From Trema orientale (lineage: Eukaryota; Streptophyta; Magnoliopsida; Rosales; Cannabaceae): a stretch of 64,000 nucleotides of DNA. The translations under genes and the position numbers were made by a program. Location: positions 403,233 through 467,232 of the forward strand of contig JXTC01000174.1 in the NCBI GenBank assembly GCA_002914845.1, read 5' to 3'. The notes beneath the pieces were generated by a model. That model searched no databases, was not told the origin of the DNA, and saw nothing but the letters and a program-made list of their open reading frames with translations. Below, piece after piece: positions 46,970 through 59,925 of the stretch. The number at the start of each line of letters is the position of its first letter. Position 1 is the first letter of the stretch.

Positions 46970-47588
46970 NNNNNNNNNNNNNNNNNNNNNNNNNNNNNNN
47001 NNNNNNNNNNNNNNNNNNNNNNNNNNNNNNNNNNNNNNNNNNNNNNNNNNNNNNNNNNNNNNNNNNNNNNNNNNNNNNNNNNNNNNNNNNNNNNNNNNNN
47101 NNNNNNNNNNNNNNNNNNNNNNNNNNNNNNNNNNNNNNNNNNNNNNNNNNNNNNNNNNNNNNNNNNNNNNNNNNNNNNNNNNNNNNNNNNNNNNNNNNNN
47201 NNNNNNNNNNNNNNNNNNNNNNNNNNNNNNNNNNNNNNNNNNNNNNNNNNNNNNNNNNNNNNNNNNNNNNNNNNNNNNNNNNNNNNNNNNNNNNNNNNNN
47301 NNNNNNNNNNNNNNNNNNNNNNNNNNNNNNNNNNNNNNNNNNNNNNNNNNNNNNNNNNNNNNNNNNNNNNNNNNNNNNNNNNNNNNNNNNNNNNNNNNNN
47401 NNNNNNNNNNNNNNNNNNNNNNNNNNNNNNNNNNNNNNNNNNNNNNNNNNNNNNNNNNNNNNNNNNNNNNNNNNNNNNNNNNNNNNNNNNNNNNNNNNNN
47501 NNNNNNNNNNNNNNNNNNNNNNNNNNNNNNNNNNNNNNNNNNNNNNNNNNNNNNNNNNNNNNNNNNNNNNNNNNNNNNNNNNNNNNNN
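46970..47588. other. Assembly gap (619 N)
   Basis: Undetermined bases, followed by a long T-run at 47609-47632 that may explain the assembly break. ORFs across it are artefacts. Confidence 0.99.
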
Positions 47589-47632
47589 AATTTATAAACA
47601 ATGGTCTTTTTTTTTTTTTTTTTTTTTTTTTT

Positions 47633-48410
47633 CCGGTCGTTCTATGAATCCATTGGCTTTACAAGGTATCACAATATTTTTCACCCCTTAACTATTTAGA
47701 ATTGCCAATTTCATGTCTTTATTTTAATATCGGCGAATTAATTAAGGAGTAGACTTTTGCTAAGGGGGAGATTACAGATTACTAGCGGAAGAAAAGCAAT
47801 AGGCAATAGACTTTTGTTGAGGGGGAGATTATTCCATGTGACGTTTTTTCTAAATTTCCCTGTTATAAAATCCAATTATTGTCACAATCAACAAAATTCT
47901 ATAGATTGGGAATTTTGTTTAACAAAAGTGAATTGAAAAATACTTCAGAAATTGGAGTGTTTATCATTTTCTTAAACTTTATTTTAATAAATATTCATTT
48001 TTTTAATAGCTAAATGACTAAGTATATATTTTTTCACTTAATACATATACTTATATACCGACATATCATATTTTATCGGTCTATAGCAAAATGACAGAAA
48101 TTTGGGCTCATTTAAAATATTAAAATAAATGAGCGTTTTTTTAATATTGTAACAAAATTATTAGTATATCAATTTATACAATAACTATAAAATATAATAT
48201 ACTCAGTGTAAAAACTAATGTACTCGTTACATATACTAAAGTTGTATATAAATTGATATATGTATTAAAAAATAGTTAGTCACTTGGCTAAAAAGGGTGA
48301 AAAGCGTAAATTTATTAAGATGGCAAAAAAAAAATTACACTCCCTAATTTCCCGGACAAAAAGCAGAATTAGAAGGCGCAAGGCCCAACTTCATAAAAGG
48401 CTTAAGAGTC
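47633..48410. other. Intergenic, AT-rich
   Basis: No supported gene; AT-rich with a short duplicated phrase (AGACTTTTG(C/T)T(A/G)AGGGGGAGATTA at 47751 and 47809). Confidence 0.4.
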
Positions 48411-48830
48411 TGTTGGGCTATACCAGAAAATGGCTCCACCCTGGCCCTCCTTTCTTTTCTTCAGAATACTAATTTAGAAAACAAACATACATGAGCACAT
48501 TTCACTTACAAATAAAAACTAAATTGTAGTTCCACTCACAAAAACAGATTGTAGTCCTTTCTCATTATTTCTAATTTTGAGGGTTCATAACCGCAAAGGA
48601 CAATAGGATTCTCCTTCCTGAATTAGGACATTTTGGAGAATAGAGCTTTAAAGAGCATGAGAAATGAATCAACAAATAAATCAAAGGTAATAATAATAAT
48701 AATAATAATANATTAAGGATAATATTTGTAGCTTTTAGTCTTATAAAAGCTTTGCATTCGCTCAGTTTATGAACATGAATGAAAATAAGAAATGTAGCCA
48801 ATATTAAGTTTCTAACATGGTACCAGAGCC
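48411..48830 (+). mobile_element. Probable LTR and primer-binding site of a Copia-like retrotransposon remnant
   Basis: TGGTACCAGAGCC at 48818-48830 is one base from TGGTATCAGAGCC, complementary to initiator Met tRNA and the usual Copia primer-binding site. It follows directly after ...CTAACA, and a TGTTGGG sequence at 48411 would give a 407-bp LTR with TGTT...AACA ends. The LTR contains an ATA microsatellite (48688-48710) with one N at 48711. No gag/pol or 3' LTR is seen, so only a fragment remains. Confidence 0.5.
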
Positions 48831-49871
48831 ACAAAAAACTATCAGTCGTTTTTTCACTAAATTTGATTAATATCCATTCCAAAAAAAAAAAAAACCCAAA
48901 ATCTAGAAAATAAATTTTATTTCTTCCGTTAACACCAACCCAGAAAATAAAAGCCAACCATTTGATCTATTCCAAAACCAAACGCCCAACCCACGCCCGC
49001 AGATCCACCTACGCCATTGCTCATCATTCGCTTGCGTCCACGCCGCCGCACCTAAGCGCCCAAGTCGTTGTTCTTCCGTACCCAGGCCACCGTTCATCCG
49101 TGATTCCTAGAAGAACTAGGATTTTGTCTTTATATATCCTATATATATAATTTATGAGAAGCTATATTCTTAAAGTGAGAGAGTTCTTGAGGTTTTCAGA
49201 TAAAGAGAGCTAAAAGTGTAATTATGAATTCATTAATTGGTTTTCAAGTTAGCAAAAATATAGATAATATATTTATAACTTTTTCGGTATTTTCAGAGTG
49301 TAAATCATTCTCTTTCTTAGGCTCAGTTCTATGCTGTTTAAAAATAATATCTAAGTTTTTGGTAAACTATAAATTGTATGCTCTAAAATGATACTTTAAC
49401 AATTTGTATTATGGAAATAGAATTAATTTTGAAAAACTACCTTTACCTTCTTAAATTCTCTCAAAATAGCTGTTACACAAACTTTCAAAATCTACTAACA
49501 AAAAAGTTATTAAATGTCTCTCCCTCCCATTTTTCTCTAACTACTTTTAACTAAAAGCAGCATCAAGAAGCAATCATCAATCGCAAATGGAGTCCGGAGG
49601 CAGTTGTCGTCTCCTTCGCATGGCGGCCGAACAACGTTAAAGGGAGGGAGAGAGATATAGGGAGATGGGAGAGTGGAGAAAGAAGAAATTTGTGGGTCTC
49701 ACGTAATGTAAAAAAAATTAAAAAAAAATTGGTGGGGTATTGCACTTATTACATTGTTTTTTCCCCTTGATTTTGGCCTTTTACATAAAATGTTGTTTTC
49801 ATAATCATAATTTCTTACTTGTATATTCTCTTACACAGTGTTTTTTCCAATTCATGTCGTTTTTATATTTA

Positions 49872-49902
<31 letters not shown>

Positions 49903-50867
49903 TATTCAGTCGGTATTGACTGTGTTGATGTTGTTTTCAGTGGTTACTTTTAGTTAAGCTCTGAACGATATTATTCTTCCTTTGAAACGATAGACTATTA
50001 TTTGGAGAGAAGTTTAATTGAGGAGTGGACACAAGAGCCGGCCAGAAAAATGCCCATATACTCCTCTGGAATAAATGAATCAAGAAATTAATCCTAGGAA
50101 AAAAGTTCAAATATCGTGATTCGTCAACACCTAATTTTCTCTTCTAGATCTTCTTAATTTGAAATTCAAAAATAAGTTAGCTTAGATAATATTTTTTGAA
50201 TGCAATAATAATATAATTATAAAAACAGAAATTACAAGTAAAATTAATAGTCCTTCGATCAAGCTTCCAGGATAATCCAAAAATATATATCCCCTCTGAT
50301 TTAGCGCGTCTTTTTGGTCAAATTTTTTTTTTATTATTTTTTAACTGTCAATCTTTCCCTTATAGGGATATTGAAATCCAAAAAACTCCTTTTTTGAATT
50401 TTTTTTAATATCTGAAAAAAATTGTTGCACATTCCACATTTCAAGTTTTGACCAAAAAGTTACACATTTCAAGTTTGACAAAAAATTTACATTTAAGAAA
50501 AAAAAAAGGCCATATATAGGAGTATATTTAGGGATCACAAAATATTATGTTGGATACGACTTCTAGTACTCTGTAGAAGCTGGACTCGCCGGCGGTTAAA
50601 CATGGTGTTTAGTCATAATATAAGAGTATATTTTATATAGGAGTATTTTTGAGATTTCCCAGAGTATTATATTGAAAATAAATTTTAGCATCTCTAGCGC
50701 TATGATACCCATAAAAAATTGCTGGGGCGATTCGCACACCAAGCTAATGTTTGTTCATTTGTTCATTTTAACTCAATCGAACTACTACGATTGAGTTATT
50801 AAAACATCAAGATACCGTCCCCTTAAAAAGTAACAATAATAATAAGGAAAAACATTAATCAAGACCT
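48831..50867. other. Intergenic; possible internal retroelement remnant then AT-rich DNA
   Basis: The stretch 48960-49110 is GC-richer and could be leader or internal retrotransposon sequence, but no polyprotein motif is readable. Sequence 50500-50760 is repeated at 53760-54090 as part of the LEA_2 duplication unit (GCGCTATGATACCCATA; CGATTCGCACACCA-like). Confidence 0.4.
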
Positions 50868-51536
50868 ACGATAACCAAACTGCCTAGCTTTTCCTAGTGC
50901 TATACACCCAAGAACAAGAACTAGGAGCAAATATTTTAAATGCTGGAACTCCAGCACAGCCAAATCACCACTTTTATGGGAACTTTTTCTTTTGGACGAA
51001 TTAGAAATCTCACCCTTGTAATAAGTAGCATAACCCCTCAGCTCAAAGTGCAACGACCCTAATTTTCCGGATTTCCCATATCGGCCTCTTTCGTCAACCC
51101 ATGCATCGATCATTGTCGTTGTGTTGTGCAGCCTATGCCGTTAAGGGTCGACCGCGTTCTGCCTAATTGCTCAATCACATTAGTGGTACTTTTGCCCCAT
51201 GTTGGTAAGCCAATGCCTTCATGTCTTGGAAAACTATGGCTTTCTTATTAGGATTCTTGAACATAAAGCTCGCGTTGAGATCCATTCTCACGTGAGGAAT
51301 ATGGTCGGATTCGGATATGTCTTGAACGGTGGTGGAAATCGAAACCAGCGAGGATTTAGGTTAAGCCAGGATTAGACAAGGAGAGACAACTGCAAGAATA
51401 GTCGGCACCAGACTCACCATAAAACCAACAGCAACACAAAAACTCCCAGCAAAATCTCGATGATATAGCGGATGTAGTCGGGCTGATTGGTGGCGGTGTG
51501 TTGGTCGGGCAGAGGGGTGTATGGACAGGCTCCCAT
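50868..51536 (-). pseudogene. LEA_2/NHL-like pseudogene 1
   Basis: Homologous to the intact gene at 57259-58077. It starts with ATGGGAGCCTG (MGACPYTPLPDQ, unlike the intact gene) and runs into a hydrophobic membrane segment before a TGA at codon 41. Further down, the recognisable pieces (NPNKKAIVFQD-like, IDAWVDERGRYGKSGK, LHFELRG) lie in different frames, and the central EQLGTRRSTEWF region is scrambled. The C-terminal NAT-rich motif is missing. Confidence 0.85.
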
Positions 51537-54409
51537 ATATTGGCGTTCCGATCAACTTGATTAGATCTAGATAGATCGATCGATCATCAAGGCCGTAAAG
51601 GAGGTAAGCGGCTGCAAAAGAACGGATGATCATTTATGTGCTTTTATATGATGAGTATTTTGTAACTGTTTAATTATCTCTCTTTTCTGAAAATTCAGAG
51701 TACATAATATCTCTTTAATTATCTCTCTTTTCTGCAAAAGATAAGAAATAAAAAGATCGTATTATGCCCTCATGGATACCAGTCGTCACTCATGAAGTAA
51801 ATCGAATAAGTTTCCTAATTTTGCGTTTTTTTTTTTTTTTTGAATGGGTTACTCCTGATTTTTGCGTTCTATATTATCATTGGTATTACAATATTTTTAG
51901 CTAGTTTCTACATGTATGGAGTGTGTGGAACAAAATACTCCAAAGTTAAAACATGAGTAATGATTAAGACAATAAAAACTTACACAAAAAACTTATACCA
52001 ATGATGTATCATCCATTTCAACCACAATTTTATTTAAAGTGGGATCACATTATTTAAAATTTAATGGTTGAAATGGATGCAACATCATGTAGTGTAAGTT
52101 TTTGATATAAATTTTTGGTGTCCCTAGTATTAATCTTAAAATATACATTGAAAATATCGATATCGATATTAGTGGAAATTGAGAAAAAAATTGAAAACGT
52201 ACGAAAATTTCGAGAAGATATTAATAGGGATTAAAATTTTGAAAAAATATGAAAATTTCTGGAAATTTTATTTAAAACAATGATAGCTTAAAGAAAAACT
52301 ACTATAAAAAAATTGTATTAATTAAACAATATTTTAACTAAAATTTAAAATATTTCTTAGAAATTAGATGAATGATTCATACGTATAAAAAGTTTGGCCA
52401 TGAAATTAGTACATTGAAGTATAACAAACTAAATGTTCATATAGAAATATGTGATGAAAAATAATCAGACTTATAAATACGTAATTATGTGATTCAAAAA
52501 TTCATCCCTGAAAAAATTGATTTTATTCAAAACATACACTATTTTGCAAATAGTACTTTGCTAATTCAATTATTTCCACATCCACATACTACTAGAATGG
52601 AGATTAGGAATTCACAAAATCAAACTTGAGTTCCTTAGCAAAAATGATAGAAGACTGCGTCCTCGCTTTTTGTTTTTTTTCATATGATATTGTTTTCATG
52701 AATTGGTTATTATTATAACATATGAGTGATAAACATAGATTTCAGGAAAAAAAAAATTGAAATTTAATATCATACATATACATGTATTGTAGCGAAAACA
52801 ACAACATTCTATATGCTTACAAAATTAAAAGGAAAAAGACGTTACCTTCGTAAACCGATATCAAAGAATGATGTGAATTATCCTGCCCCAAAATCTTCCA
52901 GATTATGACCTATTTTTTTATATTATACTTAGTGCATTGATACCTTGTATAGTATAAGAAAAAATTGATTAGAACATAGAAATTATAAGAAATTAAAAAT
53001 TAAAACACAAAAAAGAAGAATTATTTTGTCACTTAGCTTTTAATTGTTTGCATGTTTTTTTTTATGTTTAGAGTATAATGATCTCTCAAAATTCTTAAGA
53101 AAATTATATGCTCATATTTTAACTTAAAAAGTTATTTTTTTCTTGTATAAATAATATCTGGACATATTTATTTATAAAGATAATTTACTACCAATACAAT
53201 CCACTCTAGTCCCATAAAAAATTAGATATATATCCAATCTTAATTGGATTGGATTAGATACTAATCTTACAAATCTAATGGTTGACCCAAAAGTTATACG
53301 TTTCAAGTTTGACCCAAAAGTTACACGTTTCAAGTTTGACCCAAAAGTCACACTTTTCATGTTTTAAAAAATAGATGGCCATAACTTAAATTGTCTTTTT
53401 ATTTAAAAATAATTTCTTTTCTCTCCTCTTTCTCTCTGAGCCATTCTTTATTCTCTTCCTCTCTTATAGCAAGTGCCTCCTCCTACTGGAGAGGGGGTTC
53501 TTCCATCACTCCAATATTGAGAAACTCCAGTATCAGTCCTTCTCATTTTCTTTTCTCGTATTTACTTTTATTTTTAAATAATTCTTCAATTTGTGAAAAT
53601 AGTTGTCTACTTAGTTTTATATCTATGGTGCTCTCAGAACACCCAGATCTAGATGAGAGTACTATATATTTATATCCTGATTCTCATTGCAAGAATGACT
53701 ATATGTAGATTGATTTACTATTGTAACCTTTATTTTTTACTAGTATTAATGAAATTGTTTAATATAAGAGTATTTTTAGGATTCCCAAAAATATTATATT
53801 GGATACCAATTCTAATACTCTCTAGCGCTAGACTAATGATATATACCTATAGAGAATCGACATCAGTTAAACATTTATATTTAGTCATATCTATATATAT
53901 AGAATAGAATATCGCCGGTGCGGTTAAACATGTATTTAGTCATAATATAGGAGTATTTTAGGATTTCCCAAAATATTATATCATGGACTCTCTAGCGCTA
54001 TGATACCCATAGAAAATCAGTCGAGAAAGGAGCACCGCATGATCAGAGCGATTCGCACCAGGCTAATGTTCGTTAATTTGGTTCCCTAATTCCCTTATTA
54101 ATAATCAACCTAATATATAATTTAAGTGGCGGCAGGTTCCTTGAAGATCAACCCAAAAACTAAGGCTAAGCTAAGTAATTTGTTGCCATCACGAAAGAAC
54201 AAATGTATCTTTATTTTTTAAAAGGCTGATCGTGAACCAACAGAAAAGCAAATGTGAACACCATATATACATATATATATATATATATATAGTCTGAAAT
54301 TAATATATATATATAGAGGACAATATGATGGGCTATTAAAACATCAAGACATACAACGTCCCCTTAAAAAGTAATAATAATAACGAAAAAAGAAGGTTCG
54401 GGACCTACT
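51537..54409. other. AT-rich spacer, upstream of pseudogene 1
   Basis: No gene. Block 52150-52500 (AAAATTTCGAGAAGATATTA; TTAATTAAACAATATTTTAAC; CATGAAATTAGTACAT) recurs at 55515-55850 and, weaker, at 56190-56470. A 27-bp repeat is at 53281-53361. Block 53760-54090 matches 50500-50760. Confidence 0.6.
53281..53361. repeat. 27-bp minisatellite, three copies
   Basis: Copies 53281-53307, 53308-53334 and 53335-53361 each read close to TTTGACCCAAAAGTTACACG plus TTTCAAG. A diverged pair lies at 50446-50490. Confidence 0.9.
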
Positions 54410-55261
54410 CCAAACGATAGCCCAACTGACTTGCTATCCTTAATTACTGCTATACAAGCAAGAACACCAACTAGCTAGGTAGTACAAATATCACGTGTCG
54501 GACCTCCAGGACAGCCAAATCTCTACTCTATAATCCGTCAACACTGCATCTTCCATACATTATTGGTCCGAAGTTAACTGCGCGAGAGTGGCATTAGAAG
54601 AGAAGAGCATATCCATTTCATCACACCCCACTTTTATGGGAGTTTTTTTGTTTGGACAAATTACAAATCTTACCCTTGTAAGTGGCATAACCCCTCAGCT
54701 CAGAGTGCAACCCTGATTTTCCGGATTTGCCATATATATTCTCTGTCGTCAACCCAAGCATCGATCATTGTCGTTGTGCTGTGAGTCTAAACCATTCGGT
54801 CGACCATCTTCTGCCTAATTGCTCGTAATTATCAATGAATATACATTAGTGGATACGCCTCGTACTAGTACTTTAGCCCCCTATTGGTAAGCCCATGCCT
54901 TAATTCACGTCTGTCTTGGAAGACTATATACGGCTTTCTCATTAGGATTCTTGAGCATATATAAAGCTCACGTTCAGCTGATCCATTCTCACGTGAGGAT
55001 ATATGGTCGGACTCTCGGATATATGTCTTGAACGTTTGTGGACATCGAAATTAGTGAGACTTTCAGGTAAAATCGGGAATAGAAATGGGGCGACAGCTGC
55101 AAGAATAGTCGACATCAAACTCTCCAAAAAACAACTAGCGAAACAAAAACAACTCTCATCAAAACTCCCAACGCCTTCATGAATGATGATATAGCGGATG
55201 TACTCGGAATGGTGGCGGCGGCGGGTTGGTCGGGCAGAGGACTATATGTATAGGCTCCCAT
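54410..55261 (-). pseudogene. LEA_2/NHL-like pseudogene 2
   Basis: Begins with ATGGGAGCCTATAC (the MGA-Y start shared with pseudogene 1). A frameshift occurs within the first 30 codons. Later fragments (HVRMDQLNVSFIYAQES-like, VDDREYIWQIRKIRVAL-like out of frame) show short insertions rich in TATA or ATAT. The C-terminal segment with FSSNAT-like codons (54590-54610) survives, but no long ORF remains. Confidence 0.85.
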
Positions 55262-55514
55262 ATTGGCGTTGATCTAATGAACTTGAATATATCTTGATCG
55301 ATGGTCAAGGGTATTAGGAGAGAAGTGGCTGCAGAAGAAATGGTGAATTTATGTGTATGTATATATATAAGTGGTATCGATCATGCCCTTATTGATACTT
55401 TGTCGTTTGTCGTCACGTATGAAGTAAATCGTATAAGTTCCTGATTTTGCATTCTATAGTTATTACAATATTATGAATTAGTTTCTACGCGTAGAGCAAA
55501 ATACTCCGAAGTTT

Positions 55515-56470
55515 AAAATATATTGAAGGAAATTGAGAAAAAAAGAAAAAAGAAAATTTACGAAAACTTCGAGAAGATATTGATTAAGGATAAAAGTTTC
55601 GAAAAAATTATGAAAATATATGGAAATTTTATTTAAAAGAATGAAAGCTTTAAGAAAAATTATTATAAAAAATTATATTAATTAAACAATATTTTAACTA
55701 AAAATTACTATATTTCTTAGAAATTAGATAATTGATTCATACGTATAAAATATTTCCATGAAATTAGTACATCGAAGTATAACAAACTAAAAGTTCATAT
55801 AGAAATATGTGATAAAAAAGATATTAGATTCATAAATACCTAAATATGGTTTGGAGGGAAGAATTATTGAGTATTGGGCCTCTACTCCTCTAGAATAATG
55901 AACCGAAATTAACCATATAGTACTATTCATAAAAATAATTGTTATTTAGTATGTTTCTCGTAGATAAAAAAGTTCCAATCAAGCAACGAATCGTTATTTA
56001 TGAATACCTAATTTTCTCTTCTAGGTTTGTCTTAATTTGAAATTCAAAAATATAGACGTTTTAATTATGTTTTAATTAATTAGAGTTTCTACATTTGTAT
56101 ACTCATGTGATCCTACTTAATTAAACATAAATACATAATTCGGAATTATATCCAAACAAAGAAACTCCAAATTTAAGGATATATTAGGAGAAATATCGAT
56201 ATTGGTTAAATTTTTATTATATATATATATATGAAAATGTTTGAAAATTGGGAGAAGATTATTGATATCACGCAAATTTCGGAGAATAAATATAAATTTA
56301 TGGAAATTTATTTTAAAAAATGAAAGCTGAAAGAAAAATTCCTATAAATATTATACTAATTAAACAATATTTGTACGTAAAAAATTACTGTATCTCTGAC
56401 AAGTTTTATACATTAAAAATATTCTGATAGAATTGGTACATCGAAGAATAATGAACAACTATATGGACAC
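55515..56470. repeat. Upstream repeat family of the LEA_2 cluster (copies 2 and 3)
   Basis: 55515-55850 matches 52150-52500 at high identity, and 56190-56470 is a more diverged copy. All lie 5' of LEA_2 genes or pseudogenes, so they mark successive duplications of a gene-plus-upstream unit of about 2 kb. Confidence 0.7.
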
Positions 56471-57258
56471 CAATATCTTATACTAAAAATTTACACTATT
56501 CATTTTAATTATTTTTTTTAGAGAGAAATTACACAATTTAAAGTTATGTGGCTAAAAGTGATGTTACATTATTAAGGTAAGTATTTAGTACAAGATTTTG
56601 GTATCCCAATCTTTATCCAAAATAATTAGATTCCTAAATACATAAAAACTTGATGTTTCAAAATTCTTCCTAAATACCTTTTAAAAAAAAAATCAACCCT
56701 AAAAAATGTTTTTATCCAAATATACACTACGATACATTTTAGATAAATGTGTAAGCAATTTTTTCTTTACTAAAATAAACAAAATATTTAAAAAGTTACA
56801 AGTCTTATTATAATTTTAAAAAATCAAAGATAAAAAGAGAAATGTAAATTTTATTTATTTTATTTTGTTTTCTAAAATCTTTTCCTAATTTTTTTGGGAT
56901 AATATTGTGTGTGTATATATAAAACACCGAGTTGTTCTAACTTCTAACGTGATCCACATATATAATCAAAATTTAGAGTTGAAATGATTGAAAGTATATC
57001 ATATGAGAATAATTTTATTTGATATTAATGAAAAGGACTGTGCATTCTTTTTTTATTCTCTTCTTCTTATCACGAGCTCTTTTTAAATTTTTTTTTTTTA
57101 TTATCCTTTTTCTTTTCCAAAATTGTACCAAAGTTTTCTCGATATCAATATTTCACCGAAGCTTCCCAAAAGAAAAAAAAATAAAAATAAACTAATATCT
57201 CTTTGATCCAAAACCACCCAAGACCAAACTTATTCAACTACGAGTCTCATCCGAAAAA
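56471..57258. other. AT-rich spacer, 3' of the intact LEA_2 gene
   Basis: No gene or RNA recognised; AT-rich. Confidence 0.4.
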
Positions 57259-58077
57259 TCAAACCGATGACAAGCAGTCACGTACTGAATTGTGACCATA
57301 AATTTTGGAAATAACATAAAGAACCACAAAAACAATAGGTACAGCTACCACCGGTGGTAAGATGTCCATTGTAATCCTCAGGTTCTCTCTAACTCGACCC
57401 CATAGTCCGTAAACTCGGCAACCAGTGGGTTCAAAGGCAACTGCACGAGTGGCATTGGAAGAGAAGAGCAGATCCACTTCGTCGCACACCACTTGTATGG
57501 GGATTCTCTCTTCGGACCAATTCCTCTCATCCTTGTAAACAGCATCACCTCTCAACTCAAAGTGCAAGGCTAGTGACTTCCCGGATTTCCCAAACGTGGG
57601 ATTGACATCGCCACTGTCAACCCAAGCGTCGATCGATGCCGTCGTGTTCCGAATTCTAAACCATTCGGTCGACCGCCTCGTGCCTAGTTGCTCGAAATCA
57701 ACGGCATCAACATTGGAGAGCCCTACACCTCCTCCTCCTGGTGCTTCATGTCCGTATTGGAAAGCCAGGGCCCTTATGTCTTGGTAAACCATGGCAGCCT
57801 TGTTAGGATTACGGACCGTAAAACTCACGTTCACATCCATTGTCACACGGTGATCAGATTCAGAGATGTTTCGTACGGTGGTGGAGGCTGACACTAGAGA
57901 GAATTCTGGTATATGAGGAGTATGATCTCCGGTGACCATTGAAACAGCCATCCAAGCCAGTAAAGCTAGGCATGACAATAAAATAATCCGTTCAATGACG
58001 ATGACACTGCACCGCCGATTGATACAGGTGGTGTGATCATCATCAGGGCTTTGTCCATATTTAGTGGCGGCCGCCAT
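57259..58077 (-). CDS. LEA_2 (NDR1/HIN1-like) membrane protein, 272 aa, intact cluster member
   Basis: Intronless. It has a short cytoplasmic N terminus, a transmembrane segment at about residues 25-48 (VIVIERIILLSCLALLAWMA) and an extracytoplasmic LEA_2 domain (about 55-235). Family landmarks are ASTTVRNIS, VTMDVNVSFTVRNPNKAAMVY, FEQLGTRRSTEWFR, KSLALHFELRGDAVYKD and FSSNATRAVAFEP. A second hydrophobic segment follows at about 240-260 (LPPVVAVPIVFVVLYVI), which ordinary NHL proteins usually lack. Several N-x-S/T sites lie in the middle domain (N70, N84, N144, N186, N208). Relatives act at the plasma membrane in defence or abiotic stress; the exact role is unknown. TATA (CTATAAAG on minus) is at 58133-58140, 56 bp upstream. 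It is the only full-length member of the cluster here. Confidence 0.88.
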   Translation of the reverse strand: MAAATKYGQSPDDDHTTCINRRCSVIVIERIILLSCLALLAWMAVSMVTGDHTPHIPEFSLVSASTTVRNISESDHRVTMDVNVSFTVRNPNKAAMVYQDIRALAFQYGHEAPGGGGVGLSNVDAVDFEQLGTRRSTEWFRIRNTTASIDAWVDSGDVNPTFGKSGKSLALHFELRGDAVYKDERNWSEERIPIQVVCDEVDLLFSSNATRAVAFEPTGCRVYGLWGRVRENLRITMDILPPVVAVPIVFVVLYVISKIYGHNSVRDCLSSV

Positions 58078-58132
58078 AGGGTTCTGCTCAGCCTAATTTT
58101 CCAGATAATGGAGAGAAAGGGATTGCAGGGCG

Positions 58133-58140
58133 CTTTATAG
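58133..58140 (-). promoter_or_regulatory. TATA box of the intact LEA_2 gene
   Basis: The minus strand reads CTATAAAG, 56 bp before the ATG. Confidence 0.6.
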
Positions 58141-59925
58141 ATGTTAACCTAATTGTCGCAGGGTTCGAGCTTTACTAATTTGACTCGTGATCAAAGCTTT
58201 TTATTATTGGCTCTGTAACTTTCTACACGTGTCTATCTTATTTTCTTATGAATTAGTTAATTGTTTTCCCAACTATACTATTATTCTATGTATTGTTTTC
58301 CCAACTATACTATTATTCTATGTGCATTAGATTTCTAATACAGTATCGGTTTATTATTGGCTAATTATAATTATAATTATAATTCAAATGTGACTCATTT
58401 GGGACTCAGTTTTTTCATTAGAAGTATTAAGCACTACTAGTATTCTATAATATTTCTCATTAAGATTACCTATTAAACAATGACAACTTAATGTATATTA
58501 AATAATTATATATTAGGAACGTGAAATCATACATATTGCCTTTTCTTATTTTAAAAAAAAGTTGCATGTTTTCATACGATATATAGTATGTTTTTATGTG
58601 TATACATTAATTTTTATGCATTATTCACTTTGTTTTTTGAATTTACCCTTTTTTCGTACTATATATATCTGAACTGTACACTATTTTTATATAATGTGTG
58701 CATAATTTTCTTTTAAAAGTTACAAATCTGAATATAATTTTAAGTATCGAATAAAAGGAGAAAATTCTTTTTATTCATTTATCTTTTATGTTTCCGAAAT
58801 TTTCCAAAAACTTTGCCCAATAGAAATTTTTTTAAATTTATTTTTAATGTTTCTGAAATTTTCCATATTTCTTTTCCCAGAATTATCTTGATATCAATAT
58901 TTCACTAAAGCTTTCCCAGAAATTTTTTTTGGTAAAAGCTTTCTCAAATTTGTTTTACCCAAGTTTGGCAAAATTGTTGTCTATTATGGGTCTATTTGAG
59001 ATAATTTTTACTTCTTAAAGTAAATTTCTTAGAAGATCTTTCTAATCGGTGTTTTTTCAGTTGACTTTCCTAATAAAGTTAGTGAATTTGTATTTTCTCG
59101 AAAAGATTATCTTTTACTTTGAGGATCTTTTAAAAATTCATCATACTTCTATAACAACTTTTGAGCTCTAAAAGTCATTAAAAGTCATGCCAAATAGGTA
59201 TTTTGTCACATCATTGTGCCACATGATGGTGTAAATATTTAGTAAAAAAATTAGTATCCCATTGTTCGTTCATTTACCATATTGCTGAATGATCATACAG
59301 GGAAAAAAATAAAGAGTTACAATAATTCATTAAACTGTTAAAAAGTAAATATGATTAAAAAATTTATTTCTTTTTACTCTCCCATTCAAATTATAACCTA
59401 TTTTTATTCCATGTAAATATGCCCGTTTCGACCATTTGTTTGTCTTATAATCTGTAAGGTATATAGTCATGTACGCACGCAGGAAAGATTTTGTAAAGCA
59501 ATGAGAGGATCAACAACAATTTTGTTTACTAACTAATACGTAGGATTCACCTTTCTAACTTGTGCTATTAACTAGCGTGAAAAAAGAAATGTGCAATGAA
59601 TGAATGATGTGTACCTGTGAATGAGTAATGTCAGTAACACTCATTCGGTGCTCTAAATAAATTTTGCAAATTCATGAATTATATTTTCACTCTCACCCAA
59701 TTTCAAACACAACAACGAAATTATTCCCCTTTAACCCTTCACTCAACCTCATCCATCAATACATTTTATTTGCAAACAAAAGATAAAATATTGTTGTCAT
59801 TATTTCCAATTTGAAAAAAATGAATTCCAAATCAAAAGCAAGAAAGCAAGGTAGCATCGTGAACACAAACAGAATGTAACTTACTTGAAATGAAGTACGT
59901 AGGACAGAATTAGTTTGAAATGCTA
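58141..59925. other. AT-rich spacer with a 32-bp tandem repeat
   Basis: The 32-bp repeat (58261-58292 and 58293-58324; TTGTTTTCCCAACTATACTA) is perfect. The rest is AT-rich without a supported gene. Confidence 0.7.

Noticed and set aside
46882..47691. Long ORFs across 46970-47588
   Set aside because: Assembly gap of N; no real coding sequence.
48284..48472. Basic 62-aa ORF starting MAKKGEKRKF
   Set aside because: Poly-Lys from A-rich DNA, no family resemblance, overlaps the putative LTR start.
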